64,000 nucleotides of DNA from CAVRZJ01 sp964594125 (GCA_964594125.1 CAZQLL010000001.1:124001-188000); one strand, 5' to 3'; numbered from the stretch's first letter, positions 57,197-64,000 are shown. Notes: generated by a model not told the origin, from the letters alone. Made by a program: numbers and translations.

Positions 57197-59074
57197 ATGC
57201 CTTCAGGCCCTTACGACCCCGACGTCTACCGGCGCTTCGCCGAGAACCTGCGCGGCGCGCTCGACGGCCCCAACATCGAGCACGTCTCGATGCGCACGCT
57301 TAAGAAGAAGGCGTACAAGACGGCCGTCATCACCGCCAACGGCTCGCCGCTGTGGTTCTCCGCCATCTCCTCGCGCATCGCCGCAAAGACCGTCTACCTC
57401 GGCAACGGCCCCGAGATCGTGCTGCCGAGGCCCTCGCCGGAGCAGCTCGCGATCGTCGAGAAGGCGCCGGACCAGCTCCACAAGGTGCTGCAGCTCGTGC
57501 GCACGATGCCGTTCGTCCACATCCGCCGCCAGATGGGCGACAACGGCGAGTTCAACCCGATCTGCAACCTCTACGTCTGCGTCGCCGACTACAAGATGTA
57601 CCGGCTCGCCTACGCCTGGGCGTGCACCATGGGCGAGGTGGAGCGCAAGCGCCCCGGCCCCGAGTTCACGATGATCGACATCCCGCAGGAGCACCAGCTC
57701 CGCATGCAGGTGCTGGTGCTGCCCGAGCACGACATCAACATCGCGCTCGGCACCGATTACACCGGCGAGTGCAAGAAGGGGTTCCTGCGCCAGGGGATGT
57801 TCCGCGCCGACCAGCGCGGCATGCTCGGCCTCCATGCCGGCACCAAGATCGTGAAGGCGCGCGACCGCGCCTCGGGCAAGGTCAGGACCTATGCGGTGTT
57901 CATGTTCGGGTTGACGGCGACCGGAAAGTCGACGTGGTCGTGCCACCAGCTCGGGCTCGACCCCGGCGCCGGCGAGGGCACCTGGGTGAGCCAGGACGAC
58001 ATCGTCTGGCTGCGCCGCGACGGGTCGTCGTACGGCACCGAGCAGAACTATTACGTCAAGACCGACGTCACCCTCCAGATGCAGGAGGCGATGTACCGCG
58101 CCCTCGCCCACAAGTCCGCCCTGCTCGAAAACGTGATGATCAACGGCAAGGGGGAGATCGACTTCACCGACGAGCGGCTGGGGGAGAACGGCCGCGGCGT
58201 GCTCGACCGCACGCAGCTCAAGGTCCTGCGCAACGGCGCCATGGTGTCGATCTGCGCCGACTCGATCAACACCCCGAGCCTGGAGGAGGTCGACGGTATC
58301 GTCTTCGCGTTCATCACCCGCCGCAACACCATCATGCCGTTCGCGCAGCGGCTGACCCCGGCCCAGGGCGTGCTGGCGTACCTCTGGGGCGAGTCGACGC
58401 ACTCGTTCGCGACCGTCCCCGCGAAGGCCGGCGAGAGCGTGCGCATCGTCGGCATGGACGACTTCATCATCGGCGGCCAGGGGCGCAAGGTGAACGCGTT
58501 CCACGACATCGTCATGGACCTCGTGGCCCGCTACCCCGGCAAGGTGCACTTCTTCCAGTACAACACCGGCGGCATGGGCGAGATCATCGACATCGACAAG
58601 GCCACGGGCAAGAAGAAGCTGGTGCGCAAGGTGCAGCGGGTGCCGATCGACCTGATGGCGGCGCTGCAGCGCGGCGACCTGCGAGGCAGCAACGAGTACG
58701 CACGCGGCCGCCTCGGCACCGAGTACGTGGTCAGGTGCGAGGGCGTCGACCTGTCCGCCTACGACGCGGCGGGCTTCTACTCTGAGGCGCAGATCGAGGC
58801 GTACGTCGCCGACCTCGTCGACGGGCGGCGGAAGTTCACCGAGGAGATCGCCGAGCAGGGGCTGCGCAAGGACATCCGCGAGCTGGCGCACAGGGAGCTT
58901 GACGCGATCGAGTCAAAGGCCCGCCGCAAGGTCGAGCCGTGCGCCCCCGCCGACGAGGCGCCGCAAACCGCCGCCGAGGACCGCGACCCCCGCTCCCGCT
59001 TCATCTCCCCCTGGGAGCCGCGCCGGCCGTCCGCCAGCCTGTTCCCGCAGCCGGCGGGGCGCAGCAGGAGGTAG
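57197..59074 (+). CDS. pckA: Phosphoenolpyruvate carboxykinase (ATP), divergent
   Basis: A 625-residue protein; ATG 57197 has GAGG six bases upstream. It has the PEPCK plan: an N-terminal substrate domain (NLYVCVADYKMYRLAYAWAC), P-loop FMFGLTATGKSTWSCHQLGL at about residue 235 (GLTATGKST for the usual GLSGTGKTT), kinase-2 WVSQDDIVWLR at about 266 and SALLENVMINGKGEIDFTDE (LENV..G..IDF). Family enzymes convert oxaloacetate and ATP to PEP, CO2 and ADP at the start of gluconeogenesis. It is longer than usual (about 525-540), with a tail of roughly 60 Ala/Pro/Arg-rich residues. The last 190 bp are found again, degenerate, at 59739-59935. The aminotransferase next door carries a PEPCK-like domain too. 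Confidence 0.85.
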   Translation: MPSGPYDPDVYRRFAENLRGALDGPNIEHVSMRTLKKKAYKTAVITANGSPLWFSAISSRIAAKTVYLGNGPEIVLPRPSPEQLAIVEKAPDQLHKVLQLVRTMPFVHIRRQMGDNGEFNPICNLYVCVADYKMYRLAYAWACTMGEVERKRPGPEFTMIDIPQEHQLRMQVLVLPEHDINIALGTDYTGECKKGFLRQGMFRADQRGMLGLHAGTKIVKARDRASGKVRTYAVFMFGLTATGKSTWSCHQLGLDPGAGEGTWVSQDDIVWLRRDGSSYGTEQNYYVKTDVTLQMQEAMYRALAHKSALLENVMINGKGEIDFTDERLGENGRGVLDRTQLKVLRNGAMVSICADSINTPSLEEVDGIVFAFITRRNTIMPFAQRLTPAQGVLAYLWGESTHSFATVPAKAGESVRIVGMDDFIIGGQGRKVNAFHDIVMDLVARYPGKVHFFQYNTGGMGEIIDIDKATGKKKLVRKVQRVPIDLMAALQRGDLRGSNEYARGRLGTEYVVRCEGVDLSAYDAAGFYSEAQIEAYVADLVDGRRKFTEEIAEQGLRKDIRELAHRELDAIESKARRKVEPCAPADEAPQTAAEDRDPRSRFISPWEPRRPSASLFPQPAGRSRR

Positions 59075-59102
59075 GTCGAGACCGGATCGGCCCTGCTGCG
59101 GG

Positions 59103-59354
59103 TCAGCGAGCGGCTGACTCCGCTGCAGAGCTTGGCAGTGCGTACAGGGCGTCCGGCGCGAGATCGGCGCCGTTCGGCCAGCTCACGGCGCCAAACTCGT
59201 CGATCGTGACCTGGCGGAAGAGCGCCTCGTCGGCGAGCGGTGCGAACACCGGCCCGAAGAGCCGCTCCGCGAGCGAGACGACCACCGTTCTCCCGTCCAC
59301 GAAGGTCACCTCGAGCCGCAGCCCGGCAAGCGGTTTCACGATGGCGGCCCTCAT
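59103..59354 (-). CDS. DUF2442 domain protein
   Basis: An 83-residue protein with the DUF2442 pattern: GLRLEVTFVDGRTVVVSLAE, LFGPVFAPLADEALFRQVTI and the closing FGAVSWPNGADLAPDALY (the W-PNG-DL-PD-LY signature). A GGAGGGACGC ribosome site precedes ATG 59354. DUF2442 genes almost always sit beside DUF4160 genes, as here (12 bp apart), and the pairs are suspected toxin-antitoxin or regulatory modules. Function not established. The pair stands between pckA and a degenerate copy of the pckA 3' end. Confidence 0.88.
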   Translation of the reverse strand: MRAAIVKPLAGLRLEVTFVDGRTVVVSLAERLFGPVFAPLADEALFRQVTIDEFGAVSWPNGADLAPDALYALPSSAAESAAR

Positions 59355-59366
59355 GCGTCCCTCCTT

Positions 59367-59627
59367 TTAGTCCAACGGCTCCACCGGCTTCAGCGGCTCG
59401 TGCTGCCTCGCGAGCTCCCAGTTCTCGCGAAGCTCGGACCGGTGGACCAGCGCCCATTCCACGACCAGTGCGAGCGCGCGGCGCGCGATGCGACCGCTCA
59501 GCAGATCCAACGTCTCGATGGCGATCGCGGCGTCTTCCCCGCCGTAGTAGGCGTGAAAGTGCGGCGCACCATGATCCTCGTAGTACATCCGGATCACGAT
59601 CCCGAAGAAGATGCTGATCGTCGGCAT
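59367..59627 (-). CDS. DUF4160 domain protein
   Basis: An 86-residue protein with the complete DUF4160 signature: MPTISIFFGIVIRMYYEDHG, APHFHAYYGGEDAAIAIETL (DH-xPHFHxxYxxxxAxxxI), RRALALVVEWALVHRSELRE and NWELA at the end. The His-rich PHFHAYY motif suggests a metal or nucleotide site. It is the first gene of the pair with DUF2442. Unknown function; the association with accessory DNA and the small size are consistent with a toxin-antitoxin-like unit, but I have no direct evidence. Confidence 0.9.
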   Translation of the reverse strand: MPTISIFFGIVIRMYYEDHGAPHFHAYYGGEDAAIAIETLDLLSGRIARRALALVVEWALVHRSELRENWELARQHEPLKPVEPLD

Positions 59628-59738
59628 CGAGCCGGCCCGTCGCCTCCGTTCGTCCCAAATGTAGCCTTCACGAAGCCCGCACGCAACGGCGTGAATCAGC
59701 CAGCAGCCTACAGCCCGGTTCGGCGCGGGAACATGCGC

Positions 59739-59935
59739 GACCCCACCACAAGGAGCTCGACGCGATCGCAGCGCGGTCCCGCCCCACGGTCGAGCCGTAA
59801 GCCCCCGCCGACGGCGCGGAGCAGACCGCCGCCGGGGACCGCGACCCGCGCTCCCGCTTCATCTCGCAGTGGGCGCTGCGCCGGCCGTCCGCGCCGCTGT
59901 TCTCCCAGCAGGTCGGCCGCTGCCGGCGCCGGCGC
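59739..59935 (+). pseudogene. Degenerate duplicate of the pckA 3' end
   Basis: About 195 bp that match the last 190 bp of pckA at roughly 75-80%: GGAGCTCGACGCGATCG against GGAGCTTGACGCGATCG, GTCGAGCCGT, ACCGCCGCC(GG)GGACCGCGACCC, CGCTCCCGCTTCATCTC, GCGCCGGCCGTCCG. Frame is broken (TAA at about 59800). With pckA on the left and the DUF2442/DUF4160 pair between, it looks like a duplicated tail flanking an insertion. Confidence 0.75.
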
Positions 59936-59941
59936 TGGCTG

Positions 59942-60430
59942 TCACCCCGCGCCGCGCCGGAGCTCCTCGCGGATCGCCTCGAGCTCGGCGACCGCCTCGA
60001 GGTCGCGCGGGCGGCCGGCCGCGCGCTTGACCTCGATCAGCTTCTCGAGGCCGAGGCAGCGCATCGAGAGACCGTAGGCCTCGATCGCCACGGCGTGCGG
60101 GAGGAGCGCCTCGTAGCCGCCGCCGCCGACGATCTCTCCGAGCAGGTCGATGGCGCCGAGGTCGGTGGTGAGCGTGAAGTTGAGGCCGCGCCTCAGGGTG
60201 TCGCGGTCCAGGCGGAACGGGAGCCCCGGGGGTACGTCACGAAGGTATGGGCGATACGGGGCAAGCGCTGCGACGACCCGGTCCAGATTGGCGTCGGAGC
60301 GCGCATAGACGACGTCCACGTCGCGGGTCAGCCGCGAGGCGCCGTGAACGGTGGCCGCCACACCGCCGACGACGATGAACTCGACCCCGTGCCCGACGAG
60401 CGTCGCCAGCAGCGCGCGAAAGTCGGTCAT
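59942..60430 (-). CDS. Nucleotidyltransferase-fold protein (second pair)
   Basis: A 162-residue protein. VEFIVVGGVAATVHGASRLT followed by RDVDVVYARSDANLDRVVAA gives the GG and D-x-D pattern of the DUF6036/AbiEii-like nucleotidyltransferase fold; LTTDLGAIDLLGEIVGG carries the third acidic residue and CLGLEKLIEVKRAAGRPRDL the conserved Lys region. ATG 60430 overlaps the upstream small gene by four bases. It is of the same broad class as 17573-18025 but of another subgroup. A toxin-antitoxin-like role is possible, not shown. No phosphotransfer substrate can be inferred. Confidence 0.82.
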   Translation of the reverse strand: MTDFRALLATLVGHGVEFIVVGGVAATVHGASRLTRDVDVVYARSDANLDRVVAALAPYRPYLRDVPPGLPFRLDRDTLRRGLNFTLTTDLGAIDLLGEIVGGGGYEALLPHAVAIEAYGLSMRCLGLEKLIEVKRAAGRPRDLEAVAELEAIREELRRGAG

Positions 60431-60642
60431 GCCGGCCGCGAAGCTTTCCCGGCGCGCTGCAGCTCGTCGGCTAAGGCCAGCAGAGCCTGCAGGTTCGCGA
60501 GGCGGCGCTCGACCGTGAGGGCGAGGTTCTGGCGAATCAGGGAGCGGTCGATGTCTCGCAGGTAGGCCGCGACGACAGGGTCCGCTCCACTCGCCTCGCT
60601 GCGCGAGTGTGCCGGCGCCGCCGTGATCTGCTTCACCCTCAC
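60427..60642 (-). CDS. Small partner protein of the second nucleotidyltransferase pair
   Basis: A 71-residue helical protein from GTG 60642 (GTG 60636 is an alternative). Visible features: ADPVVAAYLRDIDRSLIRQN, LALTVERRLANLQALLALAD and an ELQRAGKASR end, the form found in small proteins encoded before such nucleotidyltransferases. A perfect TATAAT (60649-60654, minus) ends six bases before the first GTG and there is no ribosome site, so the mRNA is probably leaderless and the 60642 start is right. It shares ATGA with its partner. Function unknown. Confidence 0.75.
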   Translation of the reverse strand: MRVKQITAAPAHSRSEASGADPVVAAYLRDIDRSLIRQNLALTVERRLANLQALLALADELQRAGKASRPA

Positions 60643-60648
60643 CCCTGC

Positions 60649-60654
60649 ATTATA
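60649..60654 (-). promoter_or_regulatory. -10 element TATAAT, leaderless type
   Basis: Consensus TATAAT, six bases before GTG 60642. One of the clearest of the leaderless-type elements. Confidence 0.55.
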
Positions 60655-60713
60655 GGCTCCAAGGTATCGACTCACGGCCGTGGCGGCGCGGGGCCGCAGC
60701 GACGCGCGAAGGC

Positions 60714-61145
60714 TCACGGCAGCATCAGAGGCCGAGGCGCGGCGACTGCTGCCGGCGACTCGACGCGGTGCCTCGGGACGGCCTCGACCAGGGCCTGATC
60801 CCCGGTCACCAGCACCGCGGCGTCGTGAGTCGCCAACAGATCGCGAACATGCGCGTCCTCGGCCGGAACGGGCCTCTCGGTAGTCGCAGGCTCACGCACC
60901 ATTGCGTTGGCGGCGACCCCGACCAGCAGGGCATCCACCTCGCCTTCGGCAAGCCGGTGTCGGTGGGCGATCCTCGGGCGCAGCAGGACGTCGCGGTACT
61001 CGGCGAGCAGCTCGACCGACAGCAGGAACGGGAAGGCGCCCGCGAACATCGCATCGACGATCCTCGCCGTCGGCGCCGCAGGATCGCCGGTGATGAGCCC
61101 CGCGACGAGCACGTTCGTGTCGATGAGGGCGACCGGTACGGCCAT
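60714..61145 (-). CDS. PIN-domain ribonuclease toxin (VapC-like)
   Basis: A 143-residue PIN protein. Acidic active-site residues: Asp in ALIDTNVLVAGLITG, Glu in LLSVELLAEYRDVLLRP (the Glu-Tyr pair), and Asp in EDAHVRDLLATHDAAVLVTG (D-xx-LLATGD-type). PIN toxins of this COG1569/PIN_3-like subgroup cleave RNA at defined sites. It begins at ATG 61145 immediately within the end of a ribbon-helix-helix protein frame, the usual antitoxin-first order. Full length. Toxic activity is inferred from family. Confidence 0.85.
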   Translation of the reverse strand: MAVPVALIDTNVLVAGLITGDPAAPTARIVDAMFAGAFPFLLSVELLAEYRDVLLRPRIAHRHRLAEGEVDALLVGVAANAMVREPATTERPVPAEDAHVRDLLATHDAAVLVTGDQALVEAVPRHRVESPAAVAAPRPLMLP

Positions 61146-61378
61146 CGCCGCCGTACCGACCGTGTCTCGTCCACCGCCAGGCGCAGCGCCTCGTCCTCGC
61201 TCATCGCGGAGCTCCGGCGAGCGCGCGCCAACAACGCCGCGGCCTCGACAGTGGTCTTGACGCCGAAGTGCTCCAGTGCATCCTCGACGAGGCTGCCGAT
61301 CGTCCTGCGGCGCCGCGCCGCTGCCTGCTTCAGCGCGACGTACCGCTCGTCTGACGGTGTCACCGTGATGCGTGCCAT
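60806..61378 (-). CDS. Ribbon-helix-helix antitoxin, open frame running on into the toxin gene
   Basis: From ATG 61378 (ribosome site GAGGTGG) the protein reads ARITVTPSDERYVALKQAAA, RRRRTIGSLVEDALEHFGV and SAMSEDEALRLAVDETRSVR: a strand plus two helices of the MetJ/Arc type followed by a toxin-binding helix, about 78 residues. The frame does not stop there: the codon that overlaps the toxin ATG is TGG (CGATGG) where a TGA would be expected, so it continues for about 112 codons antisense to nothing but overlapping the PIN gene in another frame, to 60806. Either the antitoxin has acquired a long tail or the stop was lost by one base change. The N-terminal part should bind the operator and toxin. 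Confidence 0.7.
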   Translation of the reverse strand: MARITVTPSDERYVALKQAAARRRRTIGSLVEDALEHFGVKTTVEAAALLARARRSSAMSEDEALRLAVDETRSVRRRWPYRSPSSTRTCSSRGSSPAILRRRRRGSSMRCSRAPSRSCCRSSCSPSTATSCCARGSPTDTGLPKARWMPCWSGSPPTQWCVSLRLPRGPFRPRTRMFAICWRLTTPRCW

Positions 61379-61405
61379 ACCCACCTCACGCGAGCACGTT
61401 GGCGC

Positions 61406-61432
61406 TTTGATGTTTTGATGTTAATTCACATC
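61406..61432. promoter_or_regulatory. Candidate operator of the toxin-antitoxin operon
   Basis: An unusually A/T-rich stretch with direct repeats TTTGATGTT TTGATGTT and the inverted repeat GATGT-TAATTC-ACATC (61417-61432), 28-54 bases before the antitoxin start. RHH antitoxins bind such sites; inference. Confidence 0.4.
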
Positions 61433-61546
61433 GCGTGAGCACCCGCCAGCAGGCGCCGCCGCGCGCGCCGGGAGCTGCTCCTGCCTTCGCGCCGGTGGGT
61501 TTATTGGCGGCTTGCCTGCGGGTATAGTCTGAGTGTCAGTCGTTCG

Positions 61547-63505
61547 ATGATCCAGCCGGCGTCGCGTCACAGCGCCGCGCTTTTCGTCGCACTCGCAACT
61601 CTGGCGACCGCGCAGCCACCAGCAGGTGCGTCCGATCTGGGGATGCGCCCGGAGCGACGGCAACCGCGCACGCCACCTGCGGAGGCGGAGCAGGTGGCGG
61701 GCGGCACCGCCATGGGTCGCATCCGCCGCGTGCTGCGGCCGGCATTCGAGCCGATCGCCCGCGACTCGGTGCTGATGCTGATCGGCGACCTGCCGCCGCC
61801 GGGGCCCGGGGGTTGGCTGCAGACGCTCAAGGACCGCATCGGGGTGGCGGCGGCCAATGGCGTGGACACCGTGCTGCTGGTGTGCGACCTGCGCCACCTC
61901 GAGAGCGGCTACGACGCCCTCGACGCGCTGCTGCGGCTGGCCCACGATCGCGCGGTCGGGGTGATGCCGCGGCTGATCGTCGACTCGTGGTCGTTCACCG
62001 AGCGCGTGCCGGTGACGATGCCGTTCACCGAGCAACTGCCGGCGTACGCCGACCAGGCGCAGCTCGCCGGCGCGCTCGACCGGCTCGGCGAGGTCGTCAC
62101 GCACCTCGAGACGTTCCCCAACGTGGTCGGCTACCAGGTGGAGTGGGGGCACTACGGCGAGTCGTGGGTCAACGCGCCGTACTGGGACTCGCCCTCGAGC
62201 ACCGCCGCGTACCTCGACTTCCTGCACGCGCTCTCGCCGTCGTTCGCCGGGGTCGGCGCGGCGCACGCGGCGAGCTGGGTGCCCGGCGGCGTCATGGCCC
62301 CCGGCGACTGCTGGCCCGCCGGCGACCCGCGCCGGGACCCCGTCGCCGTGGCCGCGTTCCACTGGTACCAGCGCTGGCGGTACGAGACGACGCGCTCGAT
62401 CACCTGGGCACTGCGCGAGCGCGCGCAGGCGCTGACGGCGCGCCCGATCGCCGGCTTCTCGTACGTGATCGGCGGCCCGGACGGCGTCATCGGCCACGCC
62501 TACACCGCGGCGCGGCACCTCGACATCGCGTTCTCCGACTGGACGCCGACGCCCGGCACCGCCCATGACGAGTTCATCCGCGATGCCGGCTTCCCCGGGC
62601 TGCACCTGGCCGAGCTCGACTTCGACACGCCGTACTACGAGCTGTCGCGCGCCGGTGAGGCGATCGCCGGCCTGGCAGCGCGCGGCATCGTGCCGGTAAT
62701 CTTCTACCCGCACTGGGGCAGCGCCCTGTCCGACGCCGACATTCCGGGCCTGGTCGCCGAGATCCGGTCGCACCCGCCGCTTGCGGCGCCGCCGCCCGCC
62801 GACGTGCTCATTGTCCTCGGCAACCAGGCGATCGGTGCGGCGTCGCTGACCGACACCACGGTGCTGGCGGACGCGGGCGGCGCCGCGACCTGGGACGACC
62901 CGCCGGGGATCGTCGCGCTGCTGCTCGGGCTCGGGATCACGGTCGACGCGGCGGCGCCGGACGCGTACACCGCCGCCCTCGGGGACCGCTACCGGGCAGT
63001 GGTCGTGGTCTCGCCGCTGGCCGACGGCGACGCGCCGCTGCAGCAGGAGCTGGCCGCCACGAGCGCGCCGGTGCTGCTCGCCCACCCGTCGTTCGTCGTC
63101 GCCGCCCCGACCGCGGCGGCGCCGACCACGACGACCGGCGCCTGGTGCGGGCAGTGGAGCCCCGCCCCCCTTGTAGGGCAGCCGCTCGGCGTGCGGGTAT
63201 GGGGGGTCGAGGCCGGCGGCGGCACGGCGCCGGCGATCCGCTTCGCCGGCGCCCTCGCGCACCTCGGCACGATCCCCGCCTACCAGCCCAACCGCCGTGT
63301 CTTCTCGCTGTATCAGGCGGAATTCGACGAGGTGCTGGCGCACGCCGACTTCGCGGCGGCGAGCTTCCCGGTGATCGGCCGAATCGGTTCGGCGTGGGCA
63401 TTCGGGCTGGTGATCAACGCCGGCGACCCGGCGCAGCGTGCCTTGTGCCAGCAGGCGCTGCTCGCCGTGCTCGCCCGCGTGGGCGTGCCGGTGCCGGCGG
63501 GGTAG
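61547..63505 (+). CDS. Secreted TIM-barrel-like protein (glycoside-hydrolase-like)
   Basis: A 652-residue protein with a signal peptide (SAALFVALATLATAQPPAGA). Residues about 70-420 read as a (beta/alpha)8 barrel: DSVLMLIGDLPPPGPGGWLQ, DTVLLVCDLRHLESGYDALD, FPNVVGYQVEWGHYGESWVN and HLAELDFDTPYYELSRAGEA, with Glu in GYQVEWGHYGESW and AELDFD at places where GH42/GH-A hydrolases have acid/base and nucleophile. The C-terminal 230 residues (VLIVLGNQAI; YRAVVVVSPLADGD) resemble the Rossmann-like trimerisation domain of GH42 enzymes. I cannot name a family with certainty. Partner on the other strand is a GH38-like gene, suggesting glycan degradation. Confidence 0.65.
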   Translation: MIQPASRHSAALFVALATLATAQPPAGASDLGMRPERRQPRTPPAEAEQVAGGTAMGRIRRVLRPAFEPIARDSVLMLIGDLPPPGPGGWLQTLKDRIGVAAANGVDTVLLVCDLRHLESGYDALDALLRLAHDRAVGVMPRLIVDSWSFTERVPVTMPFTEQLPAYADQAQLAGALDRLGEVVTHLETFPNVVGYQVEWGHYGESWVNAPYWDSPSSTAAYLDFLHALSPSFAGVGAAHAASWVPGGVMAPGDCWPAGDPRRDPVAVAAFHWYQRWRYETTRSITWALRERAQALTARPIAGFSYVIGGPDGVIGHAYTAARHLDIAFSDWTPTPGTAHDEFIRDAGFPGLHLAELDFDTPYYELSRAGEAIAGLAARGIVPVIFYPHWGSALSDADIPGLVAEIRSHPPLAAPPPADVLIVLGNQAIGAASLTDTTVLADAGGAATWDDPPGIVALLLGLGITVDAAAPDAYTAALGDRYRAVVVVSPLADGDAPLQQELAATSAPVLLAHPSFVVAAPTAAAPTTTTGAWCGQWSPAPLVGQPLGVRVWGVEAGGGTAPAIRFAGALAHLGTIPAYQPNRRVFSLYQAEFDEVLAHADFAAASFPVIGRIGSAWAFGLVINAGDPAQRALCQQALLAVLARVGVPVPAG

Positions 63506-63509
63506 TCGG

Positions 63510-63559
63510 GGCAGGCACGCCCCTCCTACGAGAGAATGTGTAGGAGCGGCATTCCTGCC
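63510..63559. terminator. 20-bp imperfect hairpin between convergent genes
   Basis: Arms 63510-63529 and 63540-63559 (GGCAGG..CTCCTAC and GTAGGAG..CCTGCC), ten-base loop, in the 73-bp gap between two converging genes. No T-run. The arm GTAGGAGCGGCATTCCTGCC has the look of a dispersed repeat, so it may be both. Confidence 0.5.
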
Positions 63560-63578
63560 GCGACCTCCGGGGGCTCCG

Positions 63579-64000
63579 TCAGCGCAGCGAGAGGCGCAGC
63601 GTGCGGGTCGCGAACGGCGGCATTGTCAGCGGGCCGTTGACAGGGGCACCGGCTGCGCCCGTCTCGTCGGAGAGCGCGAGCGCAGCGCCGGGCAGCGCCG
63701 GTGCGAGGGCGGCCGAGACCGCGGCGTCTGAGGCGTTGTACAGACGCACCAGCAGGGCGCGGCCGCCGTCGACCGGGCGCAGCGACGCGACGACGATGGA
63801 CGCGGGCTCGACGGTGAACGGCGCGGCGAGCGGCGGCGCCGCCGGGTCGACCGCGAACGCGAGCAGCGGCTGCTCCAGCTCCGAGGAGAAGCGGCGCAGC
63901 GCGGCGGCGTCGTACGGCCCGTGCGGGCGCACCGCGAAGCGCGCCTCGATCGGCCCCTCCTGGTCCGCTTTGTAGTTGGTGTGCCAGTAGTTGTTGAGCA
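63579..64000 (-). CDS. C-terminal end of a GH38-like alpha-mannosidase (partial)
   Basis: The gene runs off the right edge; 140 codons are visible. The first residues, LNNYWHTNYKADQEGPIEAR followed by FAVRPHGPYDAAALRRF, are the conserved NN-W-TNY-A-QEG segment that precedes the last beta domain of family 38 mannosidases. Then SIVVASLRPVDGGRALLVRL and AVSAALAPALPGAALALSDE form the terminal beta sandwich (L-R-x-x-x-x-x-G-x-x-LRLYN pattern), ending at TGA 63579. Family 38 enzymes release alpha-linked mannose. The catalytic Asp is outside the window. Confidence 0.8.
   Translation of the reverse strand, partial: LNNYWHTNYKADQEGPIEARFAVRPHGPYDAAALRRFSSELEQPLLAFAVDPAAPPLAAPFTVEPASIVVASLRPVDGGRALLVRLYNASDAAVSAALAPALPGAALALSDETGAAGAPVNGPLTMPPFATRTLRLSLR

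Overview
The window is about 70% GC, with strong G/C third-position bias and almost all of it coding. I see no rRNA, tRNA or CRISPR array. Gene content and the dispersed palindromic repeats fit a high-GC Gram-negative-type bacterium, for example an Acidobacteriota-like or deltaproteobacterial-like lineage, quite possibly a metagenome contig. I cannot assign a taxon from sequence alone. At least eight genes have a TANNNT -10-like hexamer ending 6 to 8 nt before the start codon and no Shine-Dalgarno sequence, which points to frequent leaderless transcripts.

The dominant content (about 1 to 52 kb) is a surface or exopolysaccharide locus. Left part (1-13.2 kb): an edge-truncated membrane protein, a GT-B transferase, three more glycosyltransferases, a methyltransferase and a Wzx flippase in a distinctly lower-GC patch (about 5.0-7.75 kb), a Wzc-type co-polymerase/BY-kinase, a GT4 enzyme and a Wzy/ligase-type protein with an inserted beta-sandwich. 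A mobile and junk zone follows (13.2-18.2 kb): palindromic repeats, an mntA-hepT pair whose HepT has a stop codon exactly at its catalytic Arg, a 5'-truncated IS110-family transposase, a DUF4143-type ATPase and a nucleotidyltransferase pair. Centre (18.4-32.1 kb): a secreted beta-helix protein, 6-phosphogluconolactonase, a HAD phosphatase, a coupled trio (hydroxyacid dehydrogenase, SDR, cytidylyltransferase) that looks like an activated-sugar pathway, a CpsB-type phosphatase, a CapD-type dehydratase, a UDP-glucuronate-type 4-epimerase, a UDP-sugar 6-dehydrogenase and GDP-fucose synthase. Next (32.3-45.9 kb): a PqqD-like protein, a second flippase, WbaP initiating transferase, two GT-C membrane proteins, an O-antigen ligase with an adjoining ligase remnant, a methyltransferase, a GT2, a MurJ-like flippase and a second Wzy with inserted domain. 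An operon at 46.1-49.9 kb begins with a NusG paralogue (RfaH/LoaP/UpxY type) and continues with a sulfurylase/APS-kinase fusion (sulfurylase half degenerate), CysQ and a WecG/TagA transferase; this suggests PAPS-dependent sulfation of the polymer.

The right part (50.2-64 kb) is mostly metabolic: a nitrilase-family amidase, a GT2, a class I aminotransferase fused to a PEPCK/HprK-like P-loop domain, a flotillin, a histidine phosphatase and a divergent ATP-type PEP carboxykinase. The 3' end of the latter gene is partly duplicated on the far side of a DUF2442/DUF4160 pair. After these come a nucleotidyltransferase pair, a PIN/RHH toxin-antitoxin module, a secreted TIM-barrel-like protein and the end of a GH38-like mannosidase.

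Most minus-strand polysaccharide genes are coupled by ATGA or GTGA overlaps. Seven copies of one GC-rich palindromic repeat, several other hairpin families and two copies of a MITE-like element (one inserted in frame in a membrane protein gene) mark the region as repeatedly rearranged.
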